64,000 nucleotides of DNA from Blastococcus mobilis (GCF_900188025.1 NZ_FZNO01000001.1:337616-401615), one strand, 5' to 3'. Shown: positions 8,895-17,388, counted from the first letter of the stretch. Program-made: numbers and translations. Notes: generated from the sequence alone by a model not told the origin.

Positions 8895-10678
8895 GGGCCG
8901 AGGACGGCGGCGACGCGGGCGGTGTCCGCGTCGGTCCAGCCGTCCGGGGCGGCGACCGCCGCCCACCCGTCGAGGATGAGGTCGTCGTAGTTGTGCCCGT
9001 GCCCGTCGGGCACCGACTGGGCGTGCGTCAGGTCGGCGGTCACCTGCCAGAAGGTGACGACGGGATACCAGCTCATGGCCGGTGAGACGTCGTCGCCGCG
9101 CGGTTCGACCAGCCAGTCGGGACGGCGGAGCAACAGGTCCGGGGACCACCACACGATGGGATCGGAGGGATGCTGCAGATAGAGCACCCGCGGCTGGACC
9201 CACGGCGTGGGCGGCTGGGGCAGCTCCGCCTCGTCCCCGGCGAACCGCACCACCAGCCCGTCGGAGTACACCGGCTGCACCGCCCGTGTTCCGGGGTCAC
9301 GCCGCTCCACCAGCGCCGACCAGACCTCGTTGGAGTTCGGCGGCCCGACCCACAGCACGCCGTCGGCCTGGGCCCGGATGTCGGCCAGCGAGCTGAACGC
9401 GGCCTCCGAACCCTGCGAACCGAGGCTCTCGCCGTAGACCAGCAGCCGCGGGCGGTCTCCCTCGGGCAGCTGGTCGACCCGGGCGTGCACCGCGTCGAAG
9501 AGGAGCCGGCCGGCCTGCTCGGCACGGGAGCGGTCGACCAGGAAGGACAGCCAGCTGGGCAGGTAGGAGTACTGCATGGACACGACGGCGGTGTCCCCGC
9601 CGTACATCAGCTCCACGGCGCTGGGCGCCGTGTCGTTCACCCAGCCGCTGCCGGTCGAGGTCGCCACCAGCAGCACCGACCGATCGAAGGCGCCGGTGCG
9701 CTCCAGCTCGGCCACGGCCAGGTTCGCCCGCTCCTGCGGCGTCGGCGCGCTCTGCAACCCCACGTAGACCCGGACCGGTTCCCGCGCAGTGCCCGCCGCC
9801 GCCGCGTCGAGCTCCTCCGGCGTCCGGCCGCCGGCGACGAACCGTCGGCCCTCCCGGCCCAAGGTGTCCCACGGCACCAGTGACGCCGGCGAACCCGAGC
9901 GGGCCTCCGTGCGCGGCTGCTCGACCCCTTCGAACGTCTCGTCATTGGCGGCGCTGAACGCGGAGTCGGCCACCGTCAGGGCACGCTGCAGCAGGACGTC
10001 GTCGACGAGGGAGGCGACCAGGAAGGTCACCAGGACCGCGCCGAGCACCGACGCCATCCGTGGCGGCAGCCGGACCCACCGCCGCAGCAGCCGCGCCACC
10101 AGGCGGTAGAGGGCCCGCACGCCCCGGGCCAGCGCGAGCAGCAAGGCAGCCACGAGCAGCAGGACCGGTCCGGCGCGCAGCCAGCCGGTGGTGGTGGTCC
10201 GGTCGATGCCCACGAGCGTGGCGATCTCCCGCTGCCACTGGGCGGACACCAGCAGCATGGCCACCACGACCGCCGGGATCGCCAGCAGCAGCGCGGCCCA
10301 GGCCCAGGCGGTCGCCCGCGCCGGCAGCCGACGCCGGAGCCTGTCCTGGAGCCGCCTCCACCGGGCCGAGCGACGCAGTGCCCAGGCCAGGACGACCCCG
10401 GCCCCGTAACCCGCGGCCGCGGAGATGCCCGAGACCACCCCCTGGAACAGCCAGTCCCGGGGCAGCAGCGACGGCGTCATCGCCAGCACCGCGAACGCCG
10501 TCCCCAGCAGGAGACCGGCCGGGTGCAGCCGTAGCCAGCGGCGGCCGGGCCGGTCGAGCAGGCCCCGGGCGCGGCCGTGCCGAGCGACCGCGGTGGCACC
10601 GCCGGCCGCAGCCGGGCCGGACGGGGCAGGCCCGACCGACGGGTGCAGGCCGTTGCGCCGGCCGGGAGCGGGGGTCAT
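8891..10678 (-). CDS. Membrane alpha/beta-hydrolase family protein
   Basis: About 595 residues. The N-terminal half carries several TM helices (for example LLLGTAFAVLAMTPSLLP) of the alpha/beta-hydrolase N-terminal membrane domain. The C-terminal half is the catalytic domain, with the nucleophile elbow in VYGESLGSQG and a late His in DGHGHNYDD. The family occurs widely in Actinobacteria as a predicted esterase or lipase; the substrate is unknown. The start is ATG 10678, which overlaps the expected mnhG stop as ATGA. Because mnhG has gained one base, its frame now runs into this gene without a stop, giving an apparent 701-residue MnhG-hydrolase fusion. The ATGA junction and the two unrelated families argue that the ancestral genes were separate. 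Confidence 0.8.
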   Translation of the reverse strand: MTPAPGRRNGLHPSVGPAPSGPAAAGGATAVARHGRARGLLDRPGRRWLRLHPAGLLLGTAFAVLAMTPSLLPRDWLFQGVVSGISAAAGYGAGVVLAWALRRSARWRRLQDRLRRRLPARATAWAWAALLLAIPAVVVAMLLVSAQWQREIATLVGIDRTTTTGWLRAGPVLLLVAALLLALARGVRALYRLVARLLRRWVRLPPRMASVLGAVLVTFLVASLVDDVLLQRALTVADSAFSAANDETFEGVEQPRTEARSGSPASLVPWDTLGREGRRFVAGGRTPEELDAAAAGTAREPVRVYVGLQSAPTPQERANLAVAELERTGAFDRSVLLVATSTGSGWVNDTAPSAVELMYGGDTAVVSMQYSYLPSWLSFLVDRSRAEQAGRLLFDAVHARVDQLPEGDRPRLLVYGESLGSQGSEAAFSSLADIRAQADGVLWVGPPNSNEVWSALVERRDPGTRAVQPVYSDGLVVRFAGDEAELPQPPTPWVQPRVLYLQHPSDPIVWWSPDLLLRRPDWLVEPRGDDVSPAMSWYPVVTFWQVTADLTHAQSVPDGHGHNYDDLILDGWAAVAAPDGWTDADTARVAAVLGP

Positions 10679-10996
10679 CGCTCGGGCTGCGGACCGGCGG
10701 CCGCAGGTCCTGGCCGGCTGCGGAGGTACGCCGCTCGCGCGATCGCGTTGCTGGAGGCGGGTGAGGTGACGGCGACGAAGGCGACCGAGAACGGCGAACG
10801 TGATGATGGCGGCGTTCTCGGTGGCGACCGACGACGCCAGGACGGCGATCACGCCCGGACCGGTGGCCAGGCCCTGAGCGTGCAGCTGGTTGTGGGTGCC
10901 GGTCAGGCGCAGCAGGCCGAAGAGGCTGATGGTGATCAGGAGCAGACCGATGACCAGCAGCGCTCCGCCGACGACGTCCAGCAGCAGGGAGATCAC
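10675..10996 (-). pseudogene. mnhG: mnhG, Na+/H+ antiporter subunit G, frameshifted
   Basis: Small membrane subunit of the Mrp/Mnh antiporter. The first ~70 residues read normally (LLDVVGGALLVIG, LTGTHNQLHAQGLATGPGV, ATENAAIITFAVL). After AVL near base 10784 the family sequence continues in another frame as VAFVAVTSPASSNAIARAAY and ends with a TGA overlapping the hydrolase ATG. One extra base (GG where one G is expected) explains the break. GTG at 10996 overlaps the mnhF stop. If real, the shift removes the C-terminal helix end and joins MnhG to the hydrolase; it may also be a sequencing error. Confidence 0.8.
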
Positions 10997-11262
10997 TCGA
11001 ACGGCCCTCCGGATGCGAGGTACCGCGCCGCGGCGACGGTGGCGACGAAGGAGAACAACGAGAGAGCGACGGCGGCGTCGAAGTAGTAGGGCACGTCTCG
11101 CGAGTAGGCGAGCAGCGCGAGCAGGCAGACGACGAGCACGGAGAGGGTGTCCAGGGCGACGATCCGCTGGAAGACGTCGCGGGCACGCAGCAGCACGAGT
11201 CCGCCGGCCACGAGCAGTCCGGTGACCCAGGCAAGGCCGATCGTCGTCAGGATGCCGATCAC
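10993..11262 (-). CDS. mnhF: Na+/H+ antiporter subunit F
   Basis: An 89-residue membrane protein with three TM helices. It has the MnhF hallmarks RARDVFQRIVALDTLSV, the acidic and basic residues between helices 1 and 2, and the C-terminal SFVATVAAARYL helix. It starts at GTG 11262, inside the stop of mnhE (GTGA overlap), so translation is coupled. Part of the multi-subunit Mrp complex in the cytoplasmic membrane that exchanges Na+ (or K+) for protons. Confidence 0.9.
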   Translation of the reverse strand: MIGILTTIGLAWVTGLLVAGGLVLLRARDVFQRIVALDTLSVLVVCLLALLAYSRDVPYYFDAAVALSLFSFVATVAAARYLASGGPFE

Positions 11263-11759
11263 GGGAAGACCCGGGCCTGGCGGCGCTCGTAGGAGCGCAG
11301 TTGCGCGCGACGGACCGCTTCGGGGTCGCGAGCGTCGGGCACGTGCAGGATCAGCTCCCCGCGGGCGTCGTCGACCTCCACCACGACGCTGCCGGGTGCC
11401 AGCCCGACGCGAATTCCCCACGCGGCCGCGGAGGACGGCGCGTCTCGCCGGATCGGGACCGTGACGAGGCCGGGCGCCGGTAGACGGCCGCGCAGGCAGT
11501 AGCCGGCGACCTGCCAGCTCTCCCGGACCATGTCGACGACGGTGCCGCCGATCAGGGCGGCTACCCCGGTCACCCCGCGGCCCGAGGTGGCGTCCGGTGA
11601 CCGGGACCGGACGGAGGCGGGGGGACCGATCCTCCGTCCTGCTGCCACCAGGAGCGCCGCGAGCAGCACCCCGATCATGATGTCGCCCGGTGCCAGGCTG
11701 GTCAGCGCCAGCAGGTAGACGACGGTCAGGGCCGTGACGCGAACGAGGACGGTGGTCAT
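11259..11759 (-). CDS. mnhE: Na+/H+ antiporter subunit E
   Basis: About 166 residues: two N-terminal TM helices (VTALTVVYLLALTSLAPGDIM and the following segment), then a cytoplasmic domain with SWQVAGYCLRGR, GLVTVPIR and the conserved VDDARGELILHV stretch. ATG 11759 overlaps the mnhD stop as ATGA, so the subunits are made in sequence. Confidence 0.9.
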   Translation of the reverse strand: MTTVLVRVTALTVVYLLALTSLAPGDIMIGVLLAALLVAAGRRIGPPASVRSRSPDATSGRGVTGVAALIGGTVVDMVRESWQVAGYCLRGRLPAPGLVTVPIRRDAPSSAAAWGIRVGLAPGSVVVEVDDARGELILHVPDARDPEAVRRAQLRSYERRQARVFP

Positions 11760-13138
11760 CCACTCTCCCTGGCGAACAGGTCGGCGGCTTGCTGGCTGAG
11801 CTGCCACAGCGGCTCGGCCCACAGGCCGAGGGCGAGGACGAGAAGAGCGAGGACGGCGACGAGCGCGCGACGGGGGAGCGGGCTCACCGTGGTACCGGCT
11901 GCCGGGTCGCTGCGCCAGAACTGCCGCTGGTAGTTCATGAACATGTAGAGCAAGGAGAGGGCGCTGCCGACGAGCAACAGGACGACGAGTGCGGGGCTGC
12001 CCGCGGCGACTCCGGTGCGGAACAGCGTCAGCTTGCCCACGAACCCCGCCGCCGGCGGGACGCCGGCCACGCTGAGCGCACCGACCACGAAGGCGCCGGC
12101 GACCAGCGGCCCGCGCAGGCCCGCGGTCAGGAAGAGGAGGGCCTTGTTCAGCGCGTTGACCACGCTGTAGAAGACCGCCGCGGCGAGTCCGACCGGCCCG
12201 CCGACGCCCACGGCGACGAGGACGTAGCCCACCTGTCCGATGGCGGAGTAGGCCAGGAGCTCGGCCGTGTCCCCGCGGGACACGGCCAGGACGCCGCCGT
12301 AGACGATCGATGCGGCCCCCAGGACGACGAGCGCGGTGGCCGCCATGCGCAGCTGGGCGGGGAAGATCCCGGCGCCGAAGCGGATCAGCCCGTACCCGCC
12401 GATGTTGGCCACCGCGCCGCTCAGGATGGCTGCGACCGCCGGCCGGCTGCCGGCGTACACCGTCGGCAGCCAGAAGTGGAACGGGAAGAGGCCCAGCTTG
12501 GTGCTGAAGGCGACGAAGAAGCCGACCGCCACGAGCAGGCCGGCGTTGGCTCCGGCCCGGAGCACCCCGTCCGCGACGTCGGCCATCGCCAGCGACCCGG
12601 TGATCCGGTAGGTGCCCGCCACGGAGAGCAGGAAGATGAACGACCCCAGCAGGTTGACCGCGGCGAAGACCAGCGCTGCGCGAAGCTGACGCGGCCGGCC
12701 GCCGTAGGCGGCGAGCGCGTAGGAGGCGGTCATCGCGACTTCGAAGAAGACGTAGAAGTTGAACACGTCCCCGGTGAGGAACAGCCCCGTCAGCCCGGCG
12801 GCGAGCAGCACCACCAGGCCCGGGAAGCTTCGGGCGCGGGGGCCGGGGATCGCCTCGTGGGCCGCGGCGACCAGCAGGACCAGTTGCGAGACGACGGCGA
12901 AGGTGGCACCCAGCGCGTCGGCCCGCAGCACGATGCCCACGCCGGCCGGCCAGCCCCCCGTGACCAGCTGTACCGGTCCCGCGGAGGCCACCCTGACGGT
13001 GAGCGCGACCAGGAGCACCAGGCCCACCGCCAGCACGGCCACGGCCGACCAGGCGAGTGGACGGCGACGCCCGTCCAGCCCGACGAGCAGCGCCCCGGCG
13101 ACCCAGGGGACCAGCAGGACCGTGGCCAGCAAGGTCAC
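11756..13138 (-). CDS. mnhD: Na+/H+ antiporter subunit D (NuoN/NuoM-like)
   Basis: A 460-residue polytopic membrane protein of the complex-I antiporter-like family (12-14 helices). Key elements are GDVFNFYVFFEVAMTASYAL, the proton-path Lys/His region in STKLGLFPFHFWLPTVYA, and VNALNKALLFLTAG. It works with subunit A as the proton/cation path of the Mrp complex. GTG 13138 lies at the end of a 77-bp tandem repeat that separates it from mnhC, whereas every other junction in this operon is a four-base overlap. Confidence 0.93.
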   Translation of the reverse strand: MTLLATVLLVPWVAGALLVGLDGRRRPLAWSAVAVLAVGLVLLVALTVRVASAGPVQLVTGGWPAGVGIVLRADALGATFAVVSQLVLLVAAAHEAIPGPRARSFPGLVVLLAAGLTGLFLTGDVFNFYVFFEVAMTASYALAAYGGRPRQLRAALVFAAVNLLGSFIFLLSVAGTYRITGSLAMADVADGVLRAGANAGLLVAVGFFVAFSTKLGLFPFHFWLPTVYAGSRPAVAAILSGAVANIGGYGLIRFGAGIFPAQLRMAATALVVLGAASIVYGGVLAVSRGDTAELLAYSAIGQVGYVLVAVGVGGPVGLAAAVFYSVVNALNKALLFLTAGLRGPLVAGAFVVGALSVAGVPPAAGFVGKLTLFRTGVAAGSPALVVLLLVGSALSLLYMFMNYQRQFWRSDPAAGTTVSPLPRRALVAVLALLVLALGLWAEPLWQLSQQAADLFARESG

Positions 13139-13287
13139 GGGTCCGCCTCGCCGGCGCTCGGCGGCCCCGCGACCCCGGGTGCTGTCTGTCTGCGTGACCT
13201 CGCGAGCTCGGTCACGGGTCCGCCTCGCCGGCGCTCGGCGGCCCCGCGACCCCGGGTGCTGTCTCCCTGCGTGACCTCGCGAGCTCG
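13134..13287. repeat. Two 77-bp tandem repeats within the mnhC-mnhD junction
   Basis: Unit 1 is 13134-13210 and unit 2 is 13211-13287; they differ at two adjacent bases only, and the first bases of a third copy (GTCACG) follow at 13288-13293. The distance between the mnhC stop overlap and the mnhD start is exactly two units (154 bp). Each unit contains a seven-base inverted repeat, CGTGACC and GGTCACG around TCGCGAGCTC, reminiscent of REP-type elements. Removing both units would restore the GTGA overlap seen at the other junctions. Confidence 0.9.
13135..13215 (-). CDS. Possible 26-residue coupling ORF in repeat unit 1
   Basis: Near-identical second copy, starting MTELARSRRQTAPGV, from GTG 13215 to a TGA that overlaps the mnhD GTG at 13138. 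It differs from its neighbour by one residue (Glu to Gln). Same reading as for the other unit: translational relay or simple by-product of the repeat. Confidence 0.3.
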   Translation of the reverse strand: MTELARSRRQTAPGVAGPPSAGEADP

Positions 13288-13292
13288 GTCAC
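13212..13292 (-). CDS. Possible 26-residue coupling ORF in repeat unit 2
   Basis: GTG at 13292 overlaps the mnhC stop (GTGA) and opens a 26-codon frame beginning MTELARSRRETAPGV that ends in a TGA overlapping the next GTG. Every junction keeps the four-base overlap, so ribosomes could pass from mnhC to mnhD. I recognise no protein family; the peptide may have no function beyond coupling. Confidence 0.3.
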   Translation of the reverse strand: MTELARSRRETAPGVAGPPSAGEADP

Positions 13293-13675
13293 GTGGCCTC
13301 GTCCCGGTCCCGTTGTCGGTCCGGCTCGAGCCGGCTCTCGTGCTGCGCCTCCTGCGCTGCCAGCTCGTCGTGTCGCGCCGTGCGCAGGACCACGGTGAGG
13401 CGGTGGACCAGTGCGAGCAGCAGCGCCAGCGTGGCCAGCCCGATGACCAGCGCGGTCAACGCCAGCGCCTGCGGGACCGGGTCGCTGACCGGCTCGTTCG
13501 GCTCCGGTGAGATGGGGGCCCGTCCCCGGGTCAGGCCGGAGGCGATCAAGGTCAGGGTGGCTGCCTGGGAGATCAGTGCGATGCCCCCGACGACCCGGAA
13601 CAGATCGCGGTGGAGCAGCAGGTACGCCCCGCAGCCGAACAGAACTGCGGCGCCGGTGGCGAAGGCGAGGTTCAC
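13289..13675 (-). CDS. mnhC: Na+/H+ antiporter subunit C (NuoK-like)
   Basis: A 128-residue protein with three TM helices, homologous to NuoK. It shows LLLHRDLFRVVGGIALISQAA, a conserved Mrp segment, and EPVSDPVPQALALTALVIG, the signature of this subunit. The hydrophilic tail after residue ~105 is charged (QEAQHESRLEPDRQRDRDEAT) and variable in the family. GTG 13675 overlaps the mnhB stop. Its own stop abuts the 77-bp repeats. Confidence 0.92.
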   Translation of the reverse strand: MNLAFATGAAVLFGCGAYLLLHRDLFRVVGGIALISQAATLTLIASGLTRGRAPISPEPNEPVSDPVPQALALTALVIGLATLALLLALVHRLTVVLRTARHDELAAQEAQHESRLEPDRQRDRDEAT

Positions 13676-14166
13676 GGTCGCCGTCCTCCCGTCGGTGCGT
13701 CGTCCACCGGGGGCACGGCCAGGTCCTCGGCCACGCCCTTCAACCCGGCGAGCTGGTGCAGCAGGACGGTGAGGACGCCGACGACGAGCAGGAACAGCCC
13801 CAGGTCGAACAGCAGGGGAGTGAACAGCTCCAGCGAGCCGACCGTGGCGACATGCGCTCCGGGCTCCGGGAGATGGCTGAAGATCGGCTCGCCGGAGAGC
13901 AACGGGAAGAAGCCCGTGCCGAGGCACAGCAGAAGACCGGTGATCATCAGCCGCGGTGCGTACCGCAGGAAGGGCAGGGCCAGCTCCGCGGCGGACGCCC
14001 CGAGCGCGACGTAGAACAGGGCGAGGCCGAGGGCGACGACCACTCCGGCGGCGAAGCCGTCACCGACGTCGGTGTAGCCCTTGACGATGAGACTGATCGC
14101 GACCACCACGCTCGGTCCCCACAGGAGCCGGGCCACGACCTGCGCGACGACATACGGTCGGCTCAC
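13672..14166 (-). CDS. mnhB: Na+/H+ antiporter subunit B
   Basis: A 164-residue membrane protein with about four TM helices. Hallmarks are SLIVKGYTDVGDGFAAGVV, the G-x-G-F-x-[AG]-G signature of MnhB, and LELFTPLLFDLGLFLLVVG. GTG 14166 lies inside the mnhA stop (GTGA). Confidence 0.92.
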   Translation of the reverse strand: MSRPYVVAQVVARLLWGPSVVVAISLIVKGYTDVGDGFAAGVVVALGLALFYVALGASAAELALPFLRYAPRLMITGLLLCLGTGFFPLLSGEPIFSHLPEPGAHVATVGSLELFTPLLFDLGLFLLVVGVLTVLLHQLAGLKGVAEDLAVPPVDDAPTGGRRP

Positions 14167-16508
14167 CAGAGCCTGCCTTTCCGCACCAGCGTCGCCACCC
14201 CGACCACGGCGATGAGCAGGACGGTGATCTCGGCGAGGGTGTCCAGTCCCCGGAAGTCGGTGATGGTCACGGTGACGACGTCCTGGCCGTGGGCCTCGGG
14301 GGTTCGCCGGATGAGCTCCTCGGCCAGGCCGGGGGTGACATCGGGCTCGGAGAGGAAACCCCAGATGCCGGCCAGGGCCGCCAGACCGGCGACCCCCGCG
14401 GCCAGCGGATTCCGCCATCGGGCACCCCTGAGGGGCGCCTCGGCGCCGACGTCGACGTGCAGGTGGCCTGGGCGCGCCGCGGATGCTGCACGGGGCAGCC
14501 GGGCGAGCGCGGCCAGGAAGACCAGGGTGATCATCGTCTCGACGACGACAGCGACCAGGGCGACGTCCGGGGCGCTGTTGAGCGCGTAGACGGCGGCCAG
14601 CGCGAAGCCCACGACGGACAGGGCGAGCACCATCCCCAGCCTGGTGCCGGCCCGGGCGGTCACGCACGCGGCGACGAGGACCAGGCCGAGCAGGGGCAGG
14701 ATGAGCCAGTCGCTGCCGGCCGGCGAACCGACCGCATAGGCCCCCACGGTGGGCGTGGCGGCGAACGCCAGCGCCATGAGCAGGCCGGCCGGCACGAGGA
14801 CCGCCGCCACGCTGCTGCGAAGGTCGAGGACCTCGCGGGCGTGGAGCGCTCCGGACAGCCGGAACGACGCGCGGAGCAGTCGGGTGTAGATCCGCTGGGG
14901 CCCGATCCGATCACCGGCTCGCGCGAGCGCCAGCGACCCTGCGCGCGCTGTGCCCGGGAAGACCAGCACCAGGACGCCCAGCGCCCATGCCGACAGCGCC
15001 ATGAGGTTGGCCGGTCTGGCGTCGAGGTGGTACCCGGGGGAGACGTCGACGGGTGCCGCGTTCGTGACGCTGCCCGCGTCGGCGGCCAGTCCCGCGAAGA
15101 GCTGCGGGACCACGCCCACCAGCACGCTGGCCACGGCGAGCACGGTGATCGGCGCGGTGAGCAGCCGGGGGACCGGGGACGGGTCCGTCCGCGGCCGACC
15201 GAGGAACAACAGCATCCAGAATCGGCCGATGTAGGCCAGGGTGAGGCCGGCGGCCAGCACGGCGATCACCGTGGTCACCGATCCGGCACCGTGCGCGGCC
15301 TCGAAGAACAGCTCGTCCTTGAAGAAGCCGGCGGTCAGCGGCAGTCCGGCGAGGTTGGCGGCCGCCACTCCCGCGGCCGCTGCCAGCAGTGGGGACCGCC
15401 GCCCCAGGCCGCCCAGGCGGGACAACCGGTCCTGCCCGGTCGCCATCGTGACCGCGCCGGCGGTCATGAAGAGCGCGCTCTTGGCGATGCCGTGAGCGAG
15501 GACGTAGAAGGCAGCCGCGCCGCTGGCGGTCGCGCCGCCGATGCCGTACAGCACGACCACGTACCCGTACTGGGAGATCGTGGAGTAGGCGAGCACCTGC
15601 TTCAGCACGTCCTGGCTGAGCGCCAGCACACCACCGACGACGATCGACGCCGTCCCGACGACCAGCAGACCGGTCAGCACCGCGTCGCTGCGGGCCAGCA
15701 GCGGGTGCACTCGGCCGAGGAGGAGAACCCCAGCGGCGACCATCGCCGCCGAGTGCAGGTAGGCCGAGACCGGCGTCGGCGCGGCCATCGCCCGGGGCAG
15801 CCAGAAGTGCAGGGGCACCTGAGCGCTCTTGCCCAGCCCCGCGACGGCCAGCAGCGCGGCCGCGACGGTCGTCGTCGTGCCGCTGTCCACGCGATCGACC
15901 AGCTCCGGGATGGAGAAGGTCCCGTACTCGGCGTACAGCAGCACGGCGGCGATCAGCAGCGCGACGGCGCTGACCACGGTCACCAGCAGCGCCATGAGCG
16001 CGGCCCGGTGGGCCTGCTGCTCATCCCGGTCGAAGCCGATGAGGAAGTAGGAACAGACCGCCGTCACGTCGAAGAAGAGGAACAGCAGGACGAGGTCCTG
16101 CGCCGTCGCCAGTCCCACCATGGCCGCGGCGAACAACGCCATCCACGGCCAGAACCGCCACCGCTCCGCCGTCGCTCGCTCCTGGTGGGCCAGGTGGAGG
16201 GACAGGTAGGCGGTCCCGTAGGCGAACACGAGGACCCCGATGCCGGTGGCGAGCAGGGCGTACAGCGCGCCGAGCCCGTCCAGGGCGAAGCTCAGTCGCA
16301 GATCCAGCGAGGGCATCCAGGGCCAGTCCGACGACGCGCCGCCCTGCAGCCAGCCCACCAGACACACGACGAAGCCGGCGGCCGCCAGCGCGCAGGACGC
16401 CCATCCCTGCCGGTCGCCGGACCGGCTCGCACGTCGTGTCGGAGCCGGTGGAGCGCTGGACTCGGGGGCCGTCGCGAGGTTCTCGTGGCCGGCCGGAACG
16501 TCTCCCAC
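14163..16508 (-). CDS. mnhA: Na+/H+ antiporter subunit A with C-terminal MbhD/E-like domain
   Basis: Largest subunit, about 781 residues. Residues ~30-600 are NuoL-like: LFLFFDVTAVCSYFLIG, GLGKSAQVPLHFWLPRAMAAPTPVSAYLHSA cut across the conserved Lys and His, and LAHGIAKSALFMTAG. The end is the DUF4040-type domain (ALSVVGFALAAVYALNSAPDVAL and TDFRGLDTLAEITVLL), as in fused MnhA proteins. GTG 16508 is chosen because GGGAGG lies 5-6 bases upstream; GTG 16514 overlaps that ribosome site. First gene of the operon mnhA-B-C-D-E-F-G, hydrolase, protease. The promoter should lie in the divergent gap holding a 10-bp palindrome. Role: pH and Na+ homeostasis at the cytoplasmic membrane. Confidence 0.93.
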   Translation of the reverse strand: MGDVPAGHENLATAPESSAPPAPTRRASRSGDRQGWASCALAAAGFVVCLVGWLQGGASSDWPWMPSLDLRLSFALDGLGALYALLATGIGVLVFAYGTAYLSLHLAHQERATAERWRFWPWMALFAAAMVGLATAQDLVLLFLFFDVTAVCSYFLIGFDRDEQQAHRAALMALLVTVVSAVALLIAAVLLYAEYGTFSIPELVDRVDSGTTTTVAAALLAVAGLGKSAQVPLHFWLPRAMAAPTPVSAYLHSAAMVAAGVLLLGRVHPLLARSDAVLTGLLVVGTASIVVGGVLALSQDVLKQVLAYSTISQYGYVVVLYGIGGATASGAAAFYVLAHGIAKSALFMTAGAVTMATGQDRLSRLGGLGRRSPLLAAAAGVAAANLAGLPLTAGFFKDELFFEAAHGAGSVTTVIAVLAAGLTLAYIGRFWMLLFLGRPRTDPSPVPRLLTAPITVLAVASVLVGVVPQLFAGLAADAGSVTNAAPVDVSPGYHLDARPANLMALSAWALGVLVLVFPGTARAGSLALARAGDRIGPQRIYTRLLRASFRLSGALHAREVLDLRSSVAAVLVPAGLLMALAFAATPTVGAYAVGSPAGSDWLILPLLGLVLVAACVTARAGTRLGMVLALSVVGFALAAVYALNSAPDVALVAVVVETMITLVFLAALARLPRAASAARPGHLHVDVGAEAPLRGARWRNPLAAGVAGLAALAGIWGFLSEPDVTPGLAEELIRRTPEAHGQDVVTVTITDFRGLDTLAEITVLLIAVVGVATLVRKGRLW

Positions 16509-16602
16509 GGCCACCTCCCGAGAGGAACGAGCCCTGGCGAACGATGCGGTGATCCCGGTTCGAGGCGGCCATCCGCCGGTGAACGCCGGAGTTCGCCTAC
16601 AG

Positions 16603-16632
16603 ACAGCACGACGCTAGCCCGTGTCGTGCTGT
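16603..16632. promoter_or_regulatory. Perfect 10-bp inverted repeat in the divergent mnhA / DUF308 gap
   Basis: ACAGCACGAC (16603-16612) and GTCGTGCTGT (16623-16632) are separated by ten bases. It sits about 95 bases upstream of mnhA and 145 upstream of the DUF308 gene. It could be an operator for either unit, or a leader hairpin. Confidence 0.5.
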
Positions 16633-16716
16633 GCGGCATGGCCTGACCGATCCGCGCAGACGGTGATGCTCGGGGTCCCGACCGTCACCGTGCCGGCCTC
16701 CTCGACCACGCAGCAG

Positions 16717-16740
16717 GTGTCTCGTCGACGCAGTGGGTAA
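16717..16740 (+). promoter_or_regulatory. Candidate SigB-type promoter of the DUF308 gene
   Basis: GTGT (16717-16720), 14 bases, GGGTAA (16735-16740), resembling the actinobacterial general-stress pattern GTTT-N14..18-GGGTAT, 36 bases before the ATG. The csbD gene has the same two boxes at the same spacing. Confidence 0.35.
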
Positions 16741-16776
16741 GCACGGTGATCGGACGCTTCACCGAGGGGGAACGGG

Positions 16777-17346
16777 ATGAGCGACATCGTGGTTGCGCGT
16801 CGGCGCAGCGGATGGGACATCGTGCTCGGCGTGCTGCTGGTCATCGCCGGGCTGGTGATACTGGCCCACGTCGTCTGGGCGACGGCGGTGTCGGTGATCT
16901 TCCTCGGCTGGTTGGGGTTGGTCGGCGGCGTCGTCCTGATCATCGCGGCGTTCTTCCAGCTCGGCCGGGGCGGTTTCTGGGCCACCGCGCTCAGCGGCGG
17001 GCTGCTGCTGGTGCTCGGGCTGATGATGCTGCGCAACCCGGCAGTGGCGGCGTTGACGCTCACGCTCGTCGCCGGGGCGCTGTTCCTGGCCGGGGGGATC
17101 GTGCGGCTGATCGCCGCATTCGCGCCCGACGCGCCGCGCGCGGCGCTGCTGCTCAGCGGCGTGGTCGGGCTGGTCCTGGGCCTGATCGTCCTGTTCAACG
17201 TGTTCGAGGCGACGCTGACCCTGCTCGGTATCCTGCTCGGGGTACAGGCGTTGACCGACGGCATCATGCTTCTGCTGTTCGGCCGGCTCCAGGTGAGCCG
17301 GCGATCCGATCTCGACGGCGCGACCGGAGCAGCTCGGCAAGGGTGA
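16777..17346 (+). CDS. DUF308 / HdeD-family membrane protein
   Basis: A 189-residue protein with six predicted TM helices in three hairpin repeats (for example LVIAGLVILAHVVWA, LLLVLGLMMLRNPAVAA, GLVLGLIVLFNVFEA). This is the DUF308 repeat pattern of HdeD-type acid/stress-resistance membrane proteins. AGGGGGAACGGG upstream of ATG 16777 serves as ribosome site. Biochemical role unknown. A stress-type promoter lies upstream, and a lipoprotein gene follows on the same strand after 42 bases. Confidence 0.8.
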   Translation: MSDIVVARRRSGWDIVLGVLLVIAGLVILAHVVWATAVSVIFLGWLGLVGGVVLIIAAFFQLGRGGFWATALSGGLLLVLGLMMLRNPAVAALTLTLVAGALFLAGGIVRLIAAFAPDAPRAALLLSGVVGLVLGLIVLFNVFEATLTLLGILLGVQALTDGIMLLLFGRLQVSRRSDLDGATGAARQG

Positions 17347-17388
17347 GCCCGGCCACCGCACCGACGTCGGCAATTCAGGGAGCAGCGG

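Noticed and set aside
8891..10996. A genuine 701-residue MnhG-hydrolase fusion
   Set aside because: The MnhG C-terminus continues in another frame to an ATGA overlap with the hydrolase start, so the single frame is better explained by one inserted base.
13134..13293. CRISPR-like array
   Set aside because: Only two direct copies without variable spacers; the units are contiguous tandem repeats.
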